A DNA stretch of 7,558 bases from Flavobacteriales bacterium UBA6165 (GCA_002422285.1 DIUF01000035.1:5650-13207), one strand, 5' to 3'. Positions 1-6,843 are shown, counted from the stretch's first letter. Program-made: numbers and translations. Notes: a model not told the origin generated them from the sequence alone.

Positions 1-785
1 CCCCAAAGCGCAGAAATACCAGCAGAAATGGCGGCATATAAATTCGCTTGAGATGAACCAACGATTCTAACTGTAGAGGTTGAACAGTTCTGCTCATGGT
101 CAGCGTGTAGAATCAATAATTTGTTCAATGCAGAAGCAACAACAGGGTCAACTTTATATTCATCTGTTGGCATGGCAAACATCATGTGCAAGAAATTTGA
201 ACAGTAGTCCAAATTGTTTTTTGGATACATGAATGGGTGACGCATAGAATTTTTGTATGACCAAGCCGCCAAAGTTGGCAATTTCGCCAATAGTCTATGA
301 ATGGTCAAATCAAAAGCTTCTTCTGAGCGATTTGGATTCAAAGATTCTGGGTAGAATGTTGAAAGTGAGCAAACCATTGATGCCAAGATACCCATTGGGT
401 GTGCTTGAGCAGGATAAGCCTCGAAGAATTGCTTCATGTCCTCATGCACCAATGTGTGCTTGGTGATGGTGTTTTGGAAGTTTTCCAATTGCGCTTGCGT
501 TGGCAATTCTCCATAAATCAACAAGTAAGCAACTTCGATAAAAGTTGCTTTTTCTGCTAATTCTTCTATAGTATATCCACGGTAACGCAAGATGCCATTT
601 TCTCCGTCTAAGAAGGTAATCTCACTTTGTGTACTTCCCGTGTTTTTAAATCCTTGATCGAGGGTAATGTATCCCGACAAAGCACGTAGCTTGGAAATAT
701 CAATCGCTTTTTCATTTTCTGACCCTGTGATTACAGGTAGTTCGTAGACTTTACCTTCTAATTCGATTTTGGCAACTTCGCTCAT
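1..785 (-). CDS. gltA: Citrate synthase, type II (partial, C-terminus beyond left edge)
   Basis: Citrate synthase condenses acetyl-CoA with oxaloacetate to citrate, the entry step of the TCA cycle, in the cytoplasm. I translated 261 codons from the ATG at 785 down to base 3; the frame is open through the edge. The family is usually about 430 residues, so roughly 60% is present. The N-terminal beta-rich segment (residues 5-35, KIELEGKVYELPVI) is typical of the hexameric Gram-negative type II enzymes. GILRYRGYTIEELAE follows at about 64-78, and the conserved HADHEQNCSTSTVR at 227-240 holds His227 and His230, equivalent to E. coli His226/His229. The sequence stops at ...SALW(G), just before the segment that carries the first catalytic histidine, so the catalytic His/His/Asp set cannot be checked here. 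The start is preceded by an A-rich stretch (acaataaa) and no Shine-Dalgarno sequence. It lies 117 bases downstream of the peptidase gene on the same strand and probably has its own promoter. Confidence 0.97.
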   Translation of the reverse strand, partial: MSEVAKIELEGKVYELPVITGSENEKAIDISKLRALSGYITLDQGFKNTGSTQSEITFLDGENGILRYRGYTIEELAEKATFIEVAYLLIYGELPTQAQLENFQNTITKHTLVHEDMKQFFEAYPAQAHPMGILASMVCSLSTFYPESLNPNRSEEAFDLTIHRLLAKLPTLAAWSYKNSMRHPFMYPKNNLDYCSNFLHMMFAMPTDEYKVDPVVASALNKLLILHADHEQNCSTSTVRIVGSSQANLYAAISAGISALW

Positions 786-807
786 TTTATTGTAAAAATT
801 TAGTTTT

Positions 808-835
808 AAAAATTAAGCCCCGAAATTAAGCACAA
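808..835 (-). promoter_or_regulatory. Candidate Bacteroidota promoter for gltA
   Basis: Read on the minus strand, a TTG (835-833) is followed after 17 bases by TAATTTTT (815-808), one mismatch from the Bacteroidota -7 consensus TAnnTTTG. Transcription would start near 802, giving a leader of about 17 nt. A second near-match (TAATTTCG) lies further upstream without a well-spaced TTG. The assignment rests on consensus and position only, and the region is very AT-rich, so chance matches are likely. Confidence 0.35.
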
Positions 836-902
836 TTTGTTTAACGATGATGATGGATTAACAAAATTTTAGAAATAATATTTTTAGATATTTTTTCAGT
901 GA

Positions 903-3080
903 TTATAGATTATCCAATGTGTATTGAAGCATTTGGTCGAAGATATGCATACGCGTATTTCCCCCATAAATTCCGTGGTTTCTGTTTGGGTAAATAAACA
1001 TGTCAAATTGTTTGTTGGCTTTGATGAGCGCATTTATCATTTCCATTGCGTTTTGATAGTGCACATTATCATCAGCAGAACCATGAATGATGAGGTATTT
1101 TCCTTCCAAATTTTCACAGAAATTTATAGGCGAATTTTGGTCGTATCCAGCTGTATTTTCTTGGGGAGTGCGCATGAAACGCTCTGTGTAAATATTGTCG
1201 TAATAGCGCCAATTGGTCACAGGGGCCACAGCAATCCCCATTTTAAAAGTGCCGGCACCCTTGGTCATGGCCAACGATGACATGTATCCGCCATAACTCC
1301 AGCCTTGTATGCCTAACCTTTCAGGGTCAACAAAGTTTAATTTTTTTAAATTTTCTGCTGATGCAAGAATGTCTTCCAATTCTAATTTTCCAAGTTGCAA
1401 ATACGTGGATTTCAGGAATTTTGCGCCTCTGAATTGTGTTCCGCGTGAGTCAACGGAAACCACAATGTATCCTTTCTGAGCCAACAGTTGATGGTACATA
1501 AAGGTTGCTCCATCCCAGCGGTCATTTACGGTATTGCTTCCAGGTCCACAATACACAAACATGTAAACGGGATGCTTTTCGTTTTCGTCGAAATTGTATG
1601 GTTTTATCATCCAAGCATTGAGTTCTCCCGCCGCACCATTAACGGTCATGAATTCTTTCTGACGCAATTTGTAAGATTCCAATTTGGTTCTCAAAGCTTG
1701 ATTGTCCTCTAAAACTTGAATTTGGGTTCCGTCTTGGCGATGAAGTGAAGTTACGGGCGGCGTGTTGGCATCTGACCAAGTTTGAATGAAATATTTCATC
1801 CCGTTTGAGAAATTCGCATCTGTGTGGCCCTTTTTTGTTGATAAGCGCTTTTTAGCTTTCGATTCCAAATGAACGCTGAACAAATCTTTCTGCGTCGCAC
1901 CGTTTTCGGATGAGGTAAAATAGATGTTTTTCGTGCTCGGATCGAAACCTTTCACTTCAATCACGTCCCAAGAACCTGTTGTGATTTGCTCCATTTTTCC
2001 ATCGAAGTGAATTCTGTAAATGTGCTTGAAACCATCTTTTTCAGAAGTGGTGATAAAAGATGTGCCATCTGGTAGAAAAGCCAAATTGTCGTCGATTTCT
2101 ACATAAGCCTCATCGGTAATGGTTGCAAATAATTGTGCTTGATTCGATTTTCCATTTGGGTCGAATTTGAAAAATTGCAACTTATTCTGATGTCTGTTCA
2201 AGGTTTGAATGAGTAGGGTAGCGTTGACAGGCGAGAACTTGATTCGTGGAATGTATTCATAAGTGCCCACACCAATTTGACGTGCTCTCTTTTTGCCAAT
2301 GGCTTGCACATGAAGGGTAACTTTTGAATTGTCTTCACCGGCTTTGGGGTATTTCCATGTGAAAAGCTCAGGATACAAAGAGCCATAGTAAGTCATTGAA
2401 AATTCTTTTACCTGCGACTCATCAAATTTCAAAAATGCGATGTATTTGCTGTCGGGCGACCAGTCATAGGCTTTCGTGTAGGTAAATTCTTCCTCATAAA
2501 CCCAGTCTGTTGTTCCGTTGATGATGTAATTCTTTTGACCATCACGAGTCAATTGCTGGATTTTGCCATTACTCAAATTTTTCACAAAAATGTTGTTCTC
2601 TGAGATGTAAGAAACAAAGCGGCCATTGGGCGAAAATTCAGCCAAAGTTTGTATTTTTCTTTTGTCATCTAATGGCTCAAATTTCATGGTTTTTAAATCC
2701 AAGATGTAGTAGAATGCTGTATAACTGTGACGATAAATAGACACCATATCTGTTACAATAAGCATTTTACTTTCATCCGTGTTGAATTCATAGTCTTGGA
2801 TGCTTATTGATTTACCCTCGATTTTCAATTCGTTGCCATCCACCAAAACGCTCGAGGCTCCAGAAAAATCTTCAAATTTATATTTGAGAATTTTGTTTTT
2901 TTCCAGTCGAGTAAATTCCTCACCATTTTTCATAGAGCGGAATCCGCGCACTCCTTTAGCAGAAAAATCGCCTGTACTCCAAATCTGTTGATTGGTGAGC
3001 ATAGAATAATTAGGGCGTTCGCACAAGGCTATTTGGCTGAATAAAAATGCGGAAAAGATTGCGATGAATTTAGTTTTCAT
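903..3080 (-). CDS. Dipeptidyl peptidase IV, S9B prolyl oligopeptidase family
   Basis: This serine exopeptidase releases X-Pro or X-Ala dipeptides from the N-terminus of peptides; with its signal peptide it should act in the periplasm or at the cell surface. The protein has 725 residues, the normal family length. Residues 1-20 form a signal peptide ending ...IALC. The eight-bladed beta-propeller domain (DPPIV N-terminal type) spans about 60-460 and includes DWVYEEEF (192-199), whose Glu197/Glu198 match the Glu205/Glu206 pair that binds the substrate amino terminus in human DPP4. The alpha/beta hydrolase domain spans about 480-725. Its nucleophile is Ser595 in GWSYGGY, with Asp670 in HGSADDNVH and His702 in NRNHGIYGG. 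Tyr510 (FVYCGPG) fits the oxyanion-hole tyrosine, and Tyr627/Tyr631 in YYDNIYTERF fit the S1 pocket. All key residues are present, so an active enzyme is expected. Its ATG overlaps the last 11 bases of the upstream 228-residue gene, suggesting translational coupling. A lipoprotein cleavage at Cys20 is possible but Leu19 is a poor lipobox residue. Confidence 0.96.
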   Translation of the reverse strand: MKTKFIAIFSAFLFSQIALCERPNYSMLTNQQIWSTGDFSAKGVRGFRSMKNGEEFTRLEKNKILKYKFEDFSGASSVLVDGNELKIEGKSISIQDYEFNTDESKMLIVTDMVSIYRHSYTAFYYILDLKTMKFEPLDDKRKIQTLAEFSPNGRFVSYISENNIFVKNLSNGKIQQLTRDGQKNYIINGTTDWVYEEEFTYTKAYDWSPDSKYIAFLKFDESQVKEFSMTYYGSLYPELFTWKYPKAGEDNSKVTLHVQAIGKKRARQIGVGTYEYIPRIKFSPVNATLLIQTLNRHQNKLQFFKFDPNGKSNQAQLFATITDEAYVEIDDNLAFLPDGTSFITTSEKDGFKHIYRIHFDGKMEQITTGSWDVIEVKGFDPSTKNIYFTSSENGATQKDLFSVHLESKAKKRLSTKKGHTDANFSNGMKYFIQTWSDANTPPVTSLHRQDGTQIQVLEDNQALRTKLESYKLRQKEFMTVNGAAGELNAWMIKPYNFDENEKHPVYMFVYCGPGSNTVNDRWDGATFMYHQLLAQKGYIVVSVDSRGTQFRGAKFLKSTYLQLGKLELEDILASAENLKKLNFVDPERLGIQGWSYGGYMSSLAMTKGAGTFKMGIAVAPVTNWRYYDNIYTERFMRTPQENTAGYDQNSPINFCENLEGKYLIIHGSADDNVHYQNAMEMINALIKANKQFDMFIYPNRNHGIYGGNTRMHIFDQMLQYTLDNL

Positions 3081-3756
3081 TGGGTTGAGGGTTATTGGTG
3101 TTATTGAGACTTAATACGGTGTTATAATTTCGTGTTAGTTGTGCATTAAGTAGACGAATTACTTTGGTGCGTGTTCTGAAAATTGAGCGCACATGTAGAA
3201 AATAAGTTTTGTGAATAATCTTGTGTTCAGAATCTCGAAAAACGAAGGCAAAAAACGATGTTTTGGGTTCTTTACGAATCAATTTTCCCTGGTCATCATA
3301 AACGCTAATACTGTCCAATCGTTCCATTTTACCAAAAGTGCCAAGTAAATAGTTCGTAGTGTCAATATCTTTAGAGCTTATTGGATTCTGCGAAGCGTTG
3401 AACCATTGTATTTTACTGTATTTTTTTTGTCTCAGCAGGTGGGCTTCACTTTTGTAATAGAAATACACCTTACCGAATTTATAGTATTTGTTAAATGCAT
3501 TAAAAATCTCGTTAAACTCTTTGTTCAGTTCAATATCGAAGCGACGAAGCTTGTCTTGTTCATTGTGCTCCACAAGTTTGGCTCGAATCGAAGCCCGGTC
3601 AGCTAACTCCACCAATAAACTACCGGTTTTTAGCGTGTTCACATACATTTGGTAGGTAGGGTCTTTGAGTATGGACCGCGATTGAGCTTTACCGAAATTG
3701 AAAGTCATTAAAAATGACAAAGTCAAAAGGCAATTCAATATTCTGATGTGGTTCAT
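3070..3756 (-). CDS. Exported hypothetical protein (228 aa) co-transcribed with DPP IV
   Basis: I do not recognise the family. The 228-residue product begins with a clear Sec signal peptide (hydrophobic stretch at about residues 5-21, LNCLLTLSFLMTFNF, then GKAQS with likely cleavage around residue 25), so the mature protein is probably periplasmic or surface-associated. The mature part is rich in Lys, Arg, Phe and Tyr. A charged, probably helical segment lies at about 46-92, then KVYFYYKSEAHLLRQKKYSK at 96-115 (a likely beta-strand and turn region), SISVYDDQGKLIRKEPKTS at 149-167, and a basic C-terminal part. The last 12 residues are Asn/Pro-rich. There are no membrane segments beyond the signal and no catalytic motif that I can name. 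Its TAA stop lies inside the first codons of the dipeptidyl peptidase gene (11-base overlap), so the two are almost certainly one transcript. A role linked to that peptidase is inference from position only. The ATG at 3756 is supported because the signal peptide starts right there. Confidence 0.85.
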   Translation of the reverse strand: MNHIRILNCLLTLSFLMTFNFGKAQSRSILKDPTYQMYVNTLKTGSLLVELADRASIRAKLVEHNEQDKLRRFDIELNKEFNEIFNAFNKYYKFGKVYFYYKSEAHLLRQKKYSKIQWFNASQNPISSKDIDTTNYLLGTFGKMERLDSISVYDDQGKLIRKEPKTSFFAFVFRDSEHKIIHKTYFLHVRSIFRTRTKVIRLLNAQLTRNYNTVLSLNNTNNPQPNEN

Positions 3757-3856
3757 ATCAAGCGTTCTTTTTCAAGGTGCTAAAATTAGTAGTTTATATT
3801 TTAATGGTCATGAATTCTGTGTATTGAAATATTTTTTGATTTTTTTTCAAAATTAC

Positions 3857-3886
3857 TTGGTGGTTCAAAAAATAGCTCTACTTTTG
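3857..3886 (+). promoter_or_regulatory. Bacteroidota-type promoter P1
   Basis: TTG at 3857-3859, a 19-base spacer, then TACTTTTG at 3879-3886, a full match to the Bacteroidota -7 consensus TAnnTTTG with the expected spacing. Transcription is predicted to start about five bases downstream, near 3891, which is the first base of a strong hairpin. No gene starts close behind it; the first annotated start is 150 bases away, beyond a terminator-like stem. Confidence 0.55.
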
Positions 3887-3890
3887 TCAA

Positions 3891-3991
3891 GTCAATCATT
3901 CGCAACGAATATTGACATGGGTTTTATAGTTTTAGCATGGTTTGACAAAAAGAGAAGAAGAGTAAAGGCTTTCCTTCTCTTTTTGTTTTTT
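3891..3991 (+). ncRNA. Candidate small RNA between promoter P1 and a terminator-like stem
   Basis: This is a predicted, unnamed RNA of about 100 nt. The predicted start at 3891 coincides with a hairpin: GTCAAT (3891-3896) pairs with ATTGAC (3911-3916), and ATTCG (3898-3902) with CGAAT (3906-3910). That makes 11 base pairs with a single bulged C at 3897 and a CAA loop. An apparently single-stranded U-rich segment follows (about 3917-3944), then the 13-bp terminator-like stem (3945-3986) and a T-run. An ATG at 3917 opens a frame that has no stop before the terminator, so an RNA ending there would not carry a complete ORF; the other ATG, at 3937, gives only Met-Val-stop. The RNA could instead be a long leader of the sugar dehydrogenase gene in which the stem acts as an attenuator. 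I recognise no Rfam family. Promoter, 5' hairpin and terminator in the right order and spacing support it; expression is unproven. Confidence 0.42.
3945..3991 (+). terminator. Intrinsic terminator-like hairpin with T-tract
   Basis: ACAAAAAGAGAAG (3945-3957) and CTTCTCTTTTTGT (3974-3986) are perfect 13-base inverted repeats around a 16-base loop, and a run of six T (3986-3991) follows directly. The stem is A/U-rich, with 4 G-C pairs, so its strength is uncertain. The orientation that gives the T-run is the plus strand, where the only visible upstream promoter is P1. The right arm also contains the TTG of promoter P2. Confidence 0.55.
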
Positions 3992-4012
3992 AGACGTTTT
4001 GTATTACTTTTG
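3983..4012 (+). promoter_or_regulatory. Bacteroidota-type promoter P2 for the sugar dehydrogenase gene
   Basis: TTG at 3983-3985, a 19-base spacer, then TACTTTTG at 4005-4012, again a full match to TAnnTTTG. The predicted start is near 4017-4019, giving a leader of about 20 nt before the ATG at 4038, which has no Shine-Dalgarno sequence. The -33 element overlaps the distal arm of the preceding terminator-like stem. Confidence 0.6.
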
Positions 4013-4037
4013 AGCCAAACTCTGTAAAACTATCATC

Positions 4038-5423
4038 ATGAAAATTTTCTATTATTCTTGTCTGTTCCTGTTTTCTTTAGGCTTGGCTAATGCTCAATCG
4101 CAGGTAACAATTGGTTCAACAACCCTGCAAGTCGATACGCTCGCCTCCGGATTAGATATTCCTTGGGAAATTCTGTGGGGTCCAGATGATTATATTTGGA
4201 TGACTGAGCGCCGCGGTCGTGTGAGTCGTGTGAATCCAGAAACTGGTCAAGTAACTGTTATTTTGAATCATCAAAGTGCTGTATGGCAAAGCTCTGAATC
4301 GGGAATGTTGGGTATGGCTTTGCACCCAGATTTTGCAAATAGTCCTTACGTTTATATAGCCTATACTTATGGAACGTCATCGTCAAACGCCAAAGAAAAG
4401 ATTGTTCGTTTTGAATACAATGGCACGAATCTCATCAACGAAACGATACTTTTAGACAATATTCCAGCGAACAGCACGCATATCGGTTGTCGAATTTTAT
4501 TTATGCCCGATGGCACTTTGTTGTTTACCACAGGTGATGCTCAAAATCAACCAAGTTCACAAAACATGAATTCGTTTGCAGGAAAAGTTTTGCGCATGAA
4601 TCAAGATGGCACTATACCAGTTGATAATCCTTATGGTCCAGATAGCTACGTTTACGCGAGTGGCTTTAGAAATACGCAAGGAATGGTGATGTTGGATAAT
4701 GGAAGAATATTCCTTTCTGAACACGGTCCAAACACCGACGATGAGTTTATGGAATTGATACCAGGAAGAAATTATGGCTGGCCTAATGTTCATGGCTTTT
4801 GTAATACAACTGCTGAAATTCAATTTTGCGCTGATAGCAATGTGGTTGAACCACTAATTGCTTGGACACCAACCATTGCTCCATCTGATTTGATTTTTTA
4901 TGAAAATCCATTTTTCCCAGAATGGGATGGAAAATTTTTGATGACCGTTTTGAAAGATCGATTTTTGATGGCTATTGAAATGAATGAAGACATGGATGAA
5001 GTTGTTGCTCAAACGCAATACCTTAATAATATGTACGGTCGTTTGCGTGATATTTGTGTGGGTCCGAATAAGGAATTTTACTTGGCAACCAATGGTCAGT
5101 TTTGGTCGAACAGTTCTCCGAACACGCATACTATTGTTCGTTTAACCCCTCCATTCAGCGGTGTGGGCTTGGATGCCAGTGAATTGCCGAAATTGTTGGT
5201 GTTTCCGAACCCATCCAACGGTACATTCAAAATTGCTGCATCCAATGGAAACGCTGTTTTCAATCGAGTTGTGGTTCGTGACTTGTCGGGTCGAGTAGTA
5301 GCCAGCTTTGAAAATATTGCTGCCAACGCTGAAATCCAATTAAATAATACACCAGCTGGAGTTTACTTCGTGGAGGTTGAAGTGAACGGTGCCATCATCA
5401 TGGAGCGTTTGGTGATTCAGTAG
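4038..5423 (+). CDS. PQQ-dependent aldose sugar dehydrogenase (GSDH/YliI family) with T9SS C-terminal sorting domain
   Basis: The family oxidises the C1 hydroxyl of aldose sugars to lactones with pyrroloquinoline quinone. Of the 461 residues, 1-20 are a signal peptide ending LGLANAQ. Residues about 30-372 form the six-bladed propeller of the soluble glucose dehydrogenase/Asd family: IPWEILWGPD (41-50), MTERRGRV (55-62), GMLGMALHPDF (89-99), HIGCRILFMPDG (148-159), AGKVLRMNQDGTIPVDNPYG (181-200), GFRNTQGM (209-216), EHGP (228-231) and YGWP (246-249). His148 and Arg152 match the catalytic-His HxxxR motif, Arg211 the PQQ-contacting arginine, and YGWP lies in the region that in the family binds calcium. 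Residues about 383-461 (LLVFPNPSNGTF... VVVRDLSGRVV... PAGVYFVEV... ending MERLVIQ) are a type A Por secretion sorting domain, so the protein should cross the outer membrane by the type IX system. No PQQ biosynthesis gene is in the window, so cofactor supply is unknown; true substrate is not predictable. Confidence 0.93.
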   Translation: MKIFYYSCLFLFSLGLANAQSQVTIGSTTLQVDTLASGLDIPWEILWGPDDYIWMTERRGRVSRVNPETGQVTVILNHQSAVWQSSESGMLGMALHPDFANSPYVYIAYTYGTSSSNAKEKIVRFEYNGTNLINETILLDNIPANSTHIGCRILFMPDGTLLFTTGDAQNQPSSQNMNSFAGKVLRMNQDGTIPVDNPYGPDSYVYASGFRNTQGMVMLDNGRIFLSEHGPNTDDEFMELIPGRNYGWPNVHGFCNTTAEIQFCADSNVVEPLIAWTPTIAPSDLIFYENPFFPEWDGKFLMTVLKDRFLMAIEMNEDMDEVVAQTQYLNNMYGRLRDICVGPNKEFYLATNGQFWSNSSPNTHTIVRLTPPFSGVGLDASELPKLLVFPNPSNGTFKIAASNGNAVFNRVVVRDLSGRVVASFENIAANAEIQLNNTPAGVYFVEVEVNGAIIMERLVIQ

Positions 5424-5425
5424 GC

Positions 5426-5728
5426 GTGTTTTCTAGGACTAAAATATCAGCCATCAAAGTGCTTACGTGTGCTTTGGTGGCTTTTTTTGTGGTAAATGCT
5501 TTGGCTTTTATACAATTTCTCTTTCAACTATATGATGGGGCAGATAGATTCAATATAGGTTGGCCTTTTCGGTTTTTCTATTTGAATTTTATGTCGAAAG
5601 GTGAGCGAATTCACGGGTTCAGTTTGCACCATTTTATCTTAGATTTCGCCTTAACCTTTCCACTCATAGTGTTGATAGCGTTTATTTCGAATCGAGTTTT
5701 TAGTGCAGCATTCAAAAGAAAACACTGA
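5426..5728 (+). CDS. Small two-pass inner-membrane protein of unknown function (100 aa)
   Basis: No family is recognised. The reading frame starts at a GTG (5426), two bases after the stop of the sugar dehydrogenase gene; no in-frame ATG lies near the beginning, and an internal ATG at residue 56 would remove the first membrane segment. Two hydrophobic helices are visible: about residues 11-34 (VLTCALVAFFVVNALAFIQF) and about 69-88 (ILDFALTFPLIVLIAFIS). Between them is an aromatic-rich stretch (GWPFRFFYLNFM, 45-56) followed by a charged, His-containing turn (SKGERIHGFSLHHF). The C-terminus is basic (FKRKH), which suggests that it faces the cytoplasm. The tight spacing suggests co-transcription and possibly reinitiation after the dehydrogenase. 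A real gene is favoured by length, membrane pattern and the clean fit between neighbours, but the non-ATG start and lack of a known family keep this below certainty. Confidence 0.68.
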   Translation: MFSRTKISAIKVLTCALVAFFVVNALAFIQFLFQLYDGADRFNIGWPFRFFYLNFMSKGERIHGFSLHHFILDFALTFPLIVLIAFISNRVFSAAFKRKH

Positions 5729-5739
5729 GATTCGTATTT

Positions 5740-6843
5740 TTACTCCCCATGCTCCTCCTTCCAAGCCTCAGCCAACATCAAATAAGGCTCGAGCATGTGA
5801 TGCACAAAAATATCTGAAGAATTTTGTGGGTATATCTTGTAATAAAGTTCAAAGGGCTCCAACATGATGTGATTTCCCGCTCGGCAGTAATTGTGGCTGT
5901 GGTGAAATTCTGGCTCCACAAATTGAGGACGGTTATTCTTAACCTGTTTACCAACGCGTTTGCCTAAATTCTTCTTGATTGCTTTACGCGCTTTTTTCGT
6001 TTTTCTATCCAAGCCTTTATACGCCGTGGACATCGCCAAGCGCGGAATGAGTTTTTGCGTTTTCAATCCTTCTTTGATATAAACAAAAGGCTGCGTTGCG
6101 GTCATGTCTTCTGTGGTTTGCACAGAAAATGGCATCAGTGGAATCCAATCTTCTGGGTTGATTACGTTAAATGCCCATGTCAATGGCGTGTAGCTTTCAA
6201 AATCGTAGGCAAAATGAATGTTTCCTACTTTTGGACCGGCGCTGGAGTACATCTTGAAACGGATGTCTTTCGGTAGTTTGCCCTGCTTTTGCAAATAGTG
6301 AAAATGCGCAAAACACAGATAAGACAATGCGCCGCCTTGACTGTGACCAAATATCAAAAACTCGCGCCGACCTTGTGTGTAATGCAGCATGATTTGCTCA
6401 AGCATATCACGTTCCATAGCGCCCACGGCATAAGTCCAGCCAATGTGCACGGCAGCGTCTTTTTTCTCGGCAAAACAGTATTCAAATTTCACAGAATCGT
6501 TAATGGTTAGTGTGCCTTTTGCTGGAACCATCGCCGTGTAAAAATTCTCTGTCCAACTGATAGCCCGCGGTGTTGTTGAGCGAATACTGATCCCCATCAA
6601 ACTGTCGCCATCGCGCTGCCAAATATCAAAACGGTTGTCCATGCCCACAACAGGTGAACGATAAATACGTTGCCATTCCTCAGGTTTACACAACATGCTA
6701 TCATGGATTGAACCATATTGGCAAAAGTTCATTTTTAAAGTAACGATGTATTCGTCGATGGAGAAGTGGGGTGTGAGTATTTTATTTTGTGCTCGGGCGA
6801 AAACTCCGGAAAGCAATGCTAGGATAAAAATATACTTTTTCAT
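5740..6843 (-). CDS. Secreted lipase, class 3 (alpha/beta hydrolase)
   Basis: Class 3 lipases hydrolyse acylglycerol or other ester bonds. The 367-residue protein has a signal peptide (MKKYIFILALLSGVFARAQ, cleavage after about residue 19), so it acts in the periplasm or outside. The nucleophile elbow is GHSQGG at 166-171 (Ser168), preceded by strand EFLIF. SAGPKVGN (201-208) is a class 3 signature. The acid is probably Asp232 in NPEDWIPLMPF. The third triad member is probably His349 in VHHMLEPYL (347-355), resembling the family's HSM..Y context, although His325 is an alternative. Between Asp and His lies an unusually basic stretch (about 276-305, 15 Lys/Arg including KTKKARKAIKKN). The ATG overlaps the TGA of tcdA as ATGA, so translation is probably coupled to it. 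Substrate is unknown. A phospholipase or cutinase-like role is possible. Confidence 0.88.
   Translation of the reverse strand: MKKYIFILALLSGVFARAQNKILTPHFSIDEYIVTLKMNFCQYGSIHDSMLCKPEEWQRIYRSPVVGMDNRFDIWQRDGDSLMGISIRSTTPRAISWTENFYTAMVPAKGTLTINDSVKFEYCFAEKKDAAVHIGWTYAVGAMERDMLEQIMLHYTQGRREFLIFGHSQGGALSYLCFAHFHYLQKQGKLPKDIRFKMYSSAGPKVGNIHFAYDFESYTPLTWAFNVINPEDWIPLMPFSVQTTEDMTATQPFVYIKEGLKTQKLIPRLAMSTAYKGLDRKTKKARKAIKKNLGKRVGKQVKNNRPQFVEPEFHHSHNYCRAGNHIMLEPFELYYKIYPQNSSDIFVHHMLEPYLMLAEAWKEEHGE

Noticed and set aside
840..902. Possible terminator after the dipeptidyl peptidase gene (AATAT...ATATT pairing near its stop codon).
   Set aside because: The stem is only five A-T pairs with no clean T-run, too weak to call. 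Read-through into gltA cannot be excluded.
924..1280. Plus-strand open frame of 118 codons antisense to the peptidase gene.
   Set aside because: It mirrors the highly conserved catalytic domain of the S9B peptidase on the other strand and has no recognisable motif or start context; it is a shadow.
3781..3855. Minus-strand -7-like octamers TAATTTTG (3855-3848) and TAATTTTA (3788-3781) as promoter for the 228-residue gene.
   Set aside because: The first is a perfect -7 match and the second is well placed for a short leader, but neither has a TTG at 17-20 bases upstream. In such AT-rich DNA one half-site is not enough to choose; one of them is probably used.
3882..3950. Nine-base inverted repeat TTTTGTCAA (3882-3890) / TTGACAAAA (3942-3950) as an operator or RNA stem.
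   Set aside because: The left copy overlaps the -7 element and lies upstream of the predicted RNA start, while the right copy is partly in the terminator stem. The match is A/T-dominated and may be chance.
3698..4027. Plus-strand open frame of 109 codons covering the divergent spacer, with a possible 37-codon version from the ATG at 3917.
   Set aside because: It begins antisense to the 228-residue gene and crosses promoter P1, the terminator-like stem and promoter P2. Its product is low-complexity Phe/Leu/Arg-rich sequence dictated by the T- and A-rich stem. An RNA ending at the terminator would lack its stop codon.
4557..4823. Minus-strand open frames antisense to the sugar dehydrogenase (also at 4854-5129 and 5096-5339).
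   Set aside because: All lie within a gene with clear family motifs on the plus strand, and their products show no domain or signal features.
5729..5760. Search for a bidirectional terminator between the converging 100-residue gene and the lipase gene.
   Set aside because: The gap is only 11 bases and no convincing inverted repeat with a T-run is visible in or around it.
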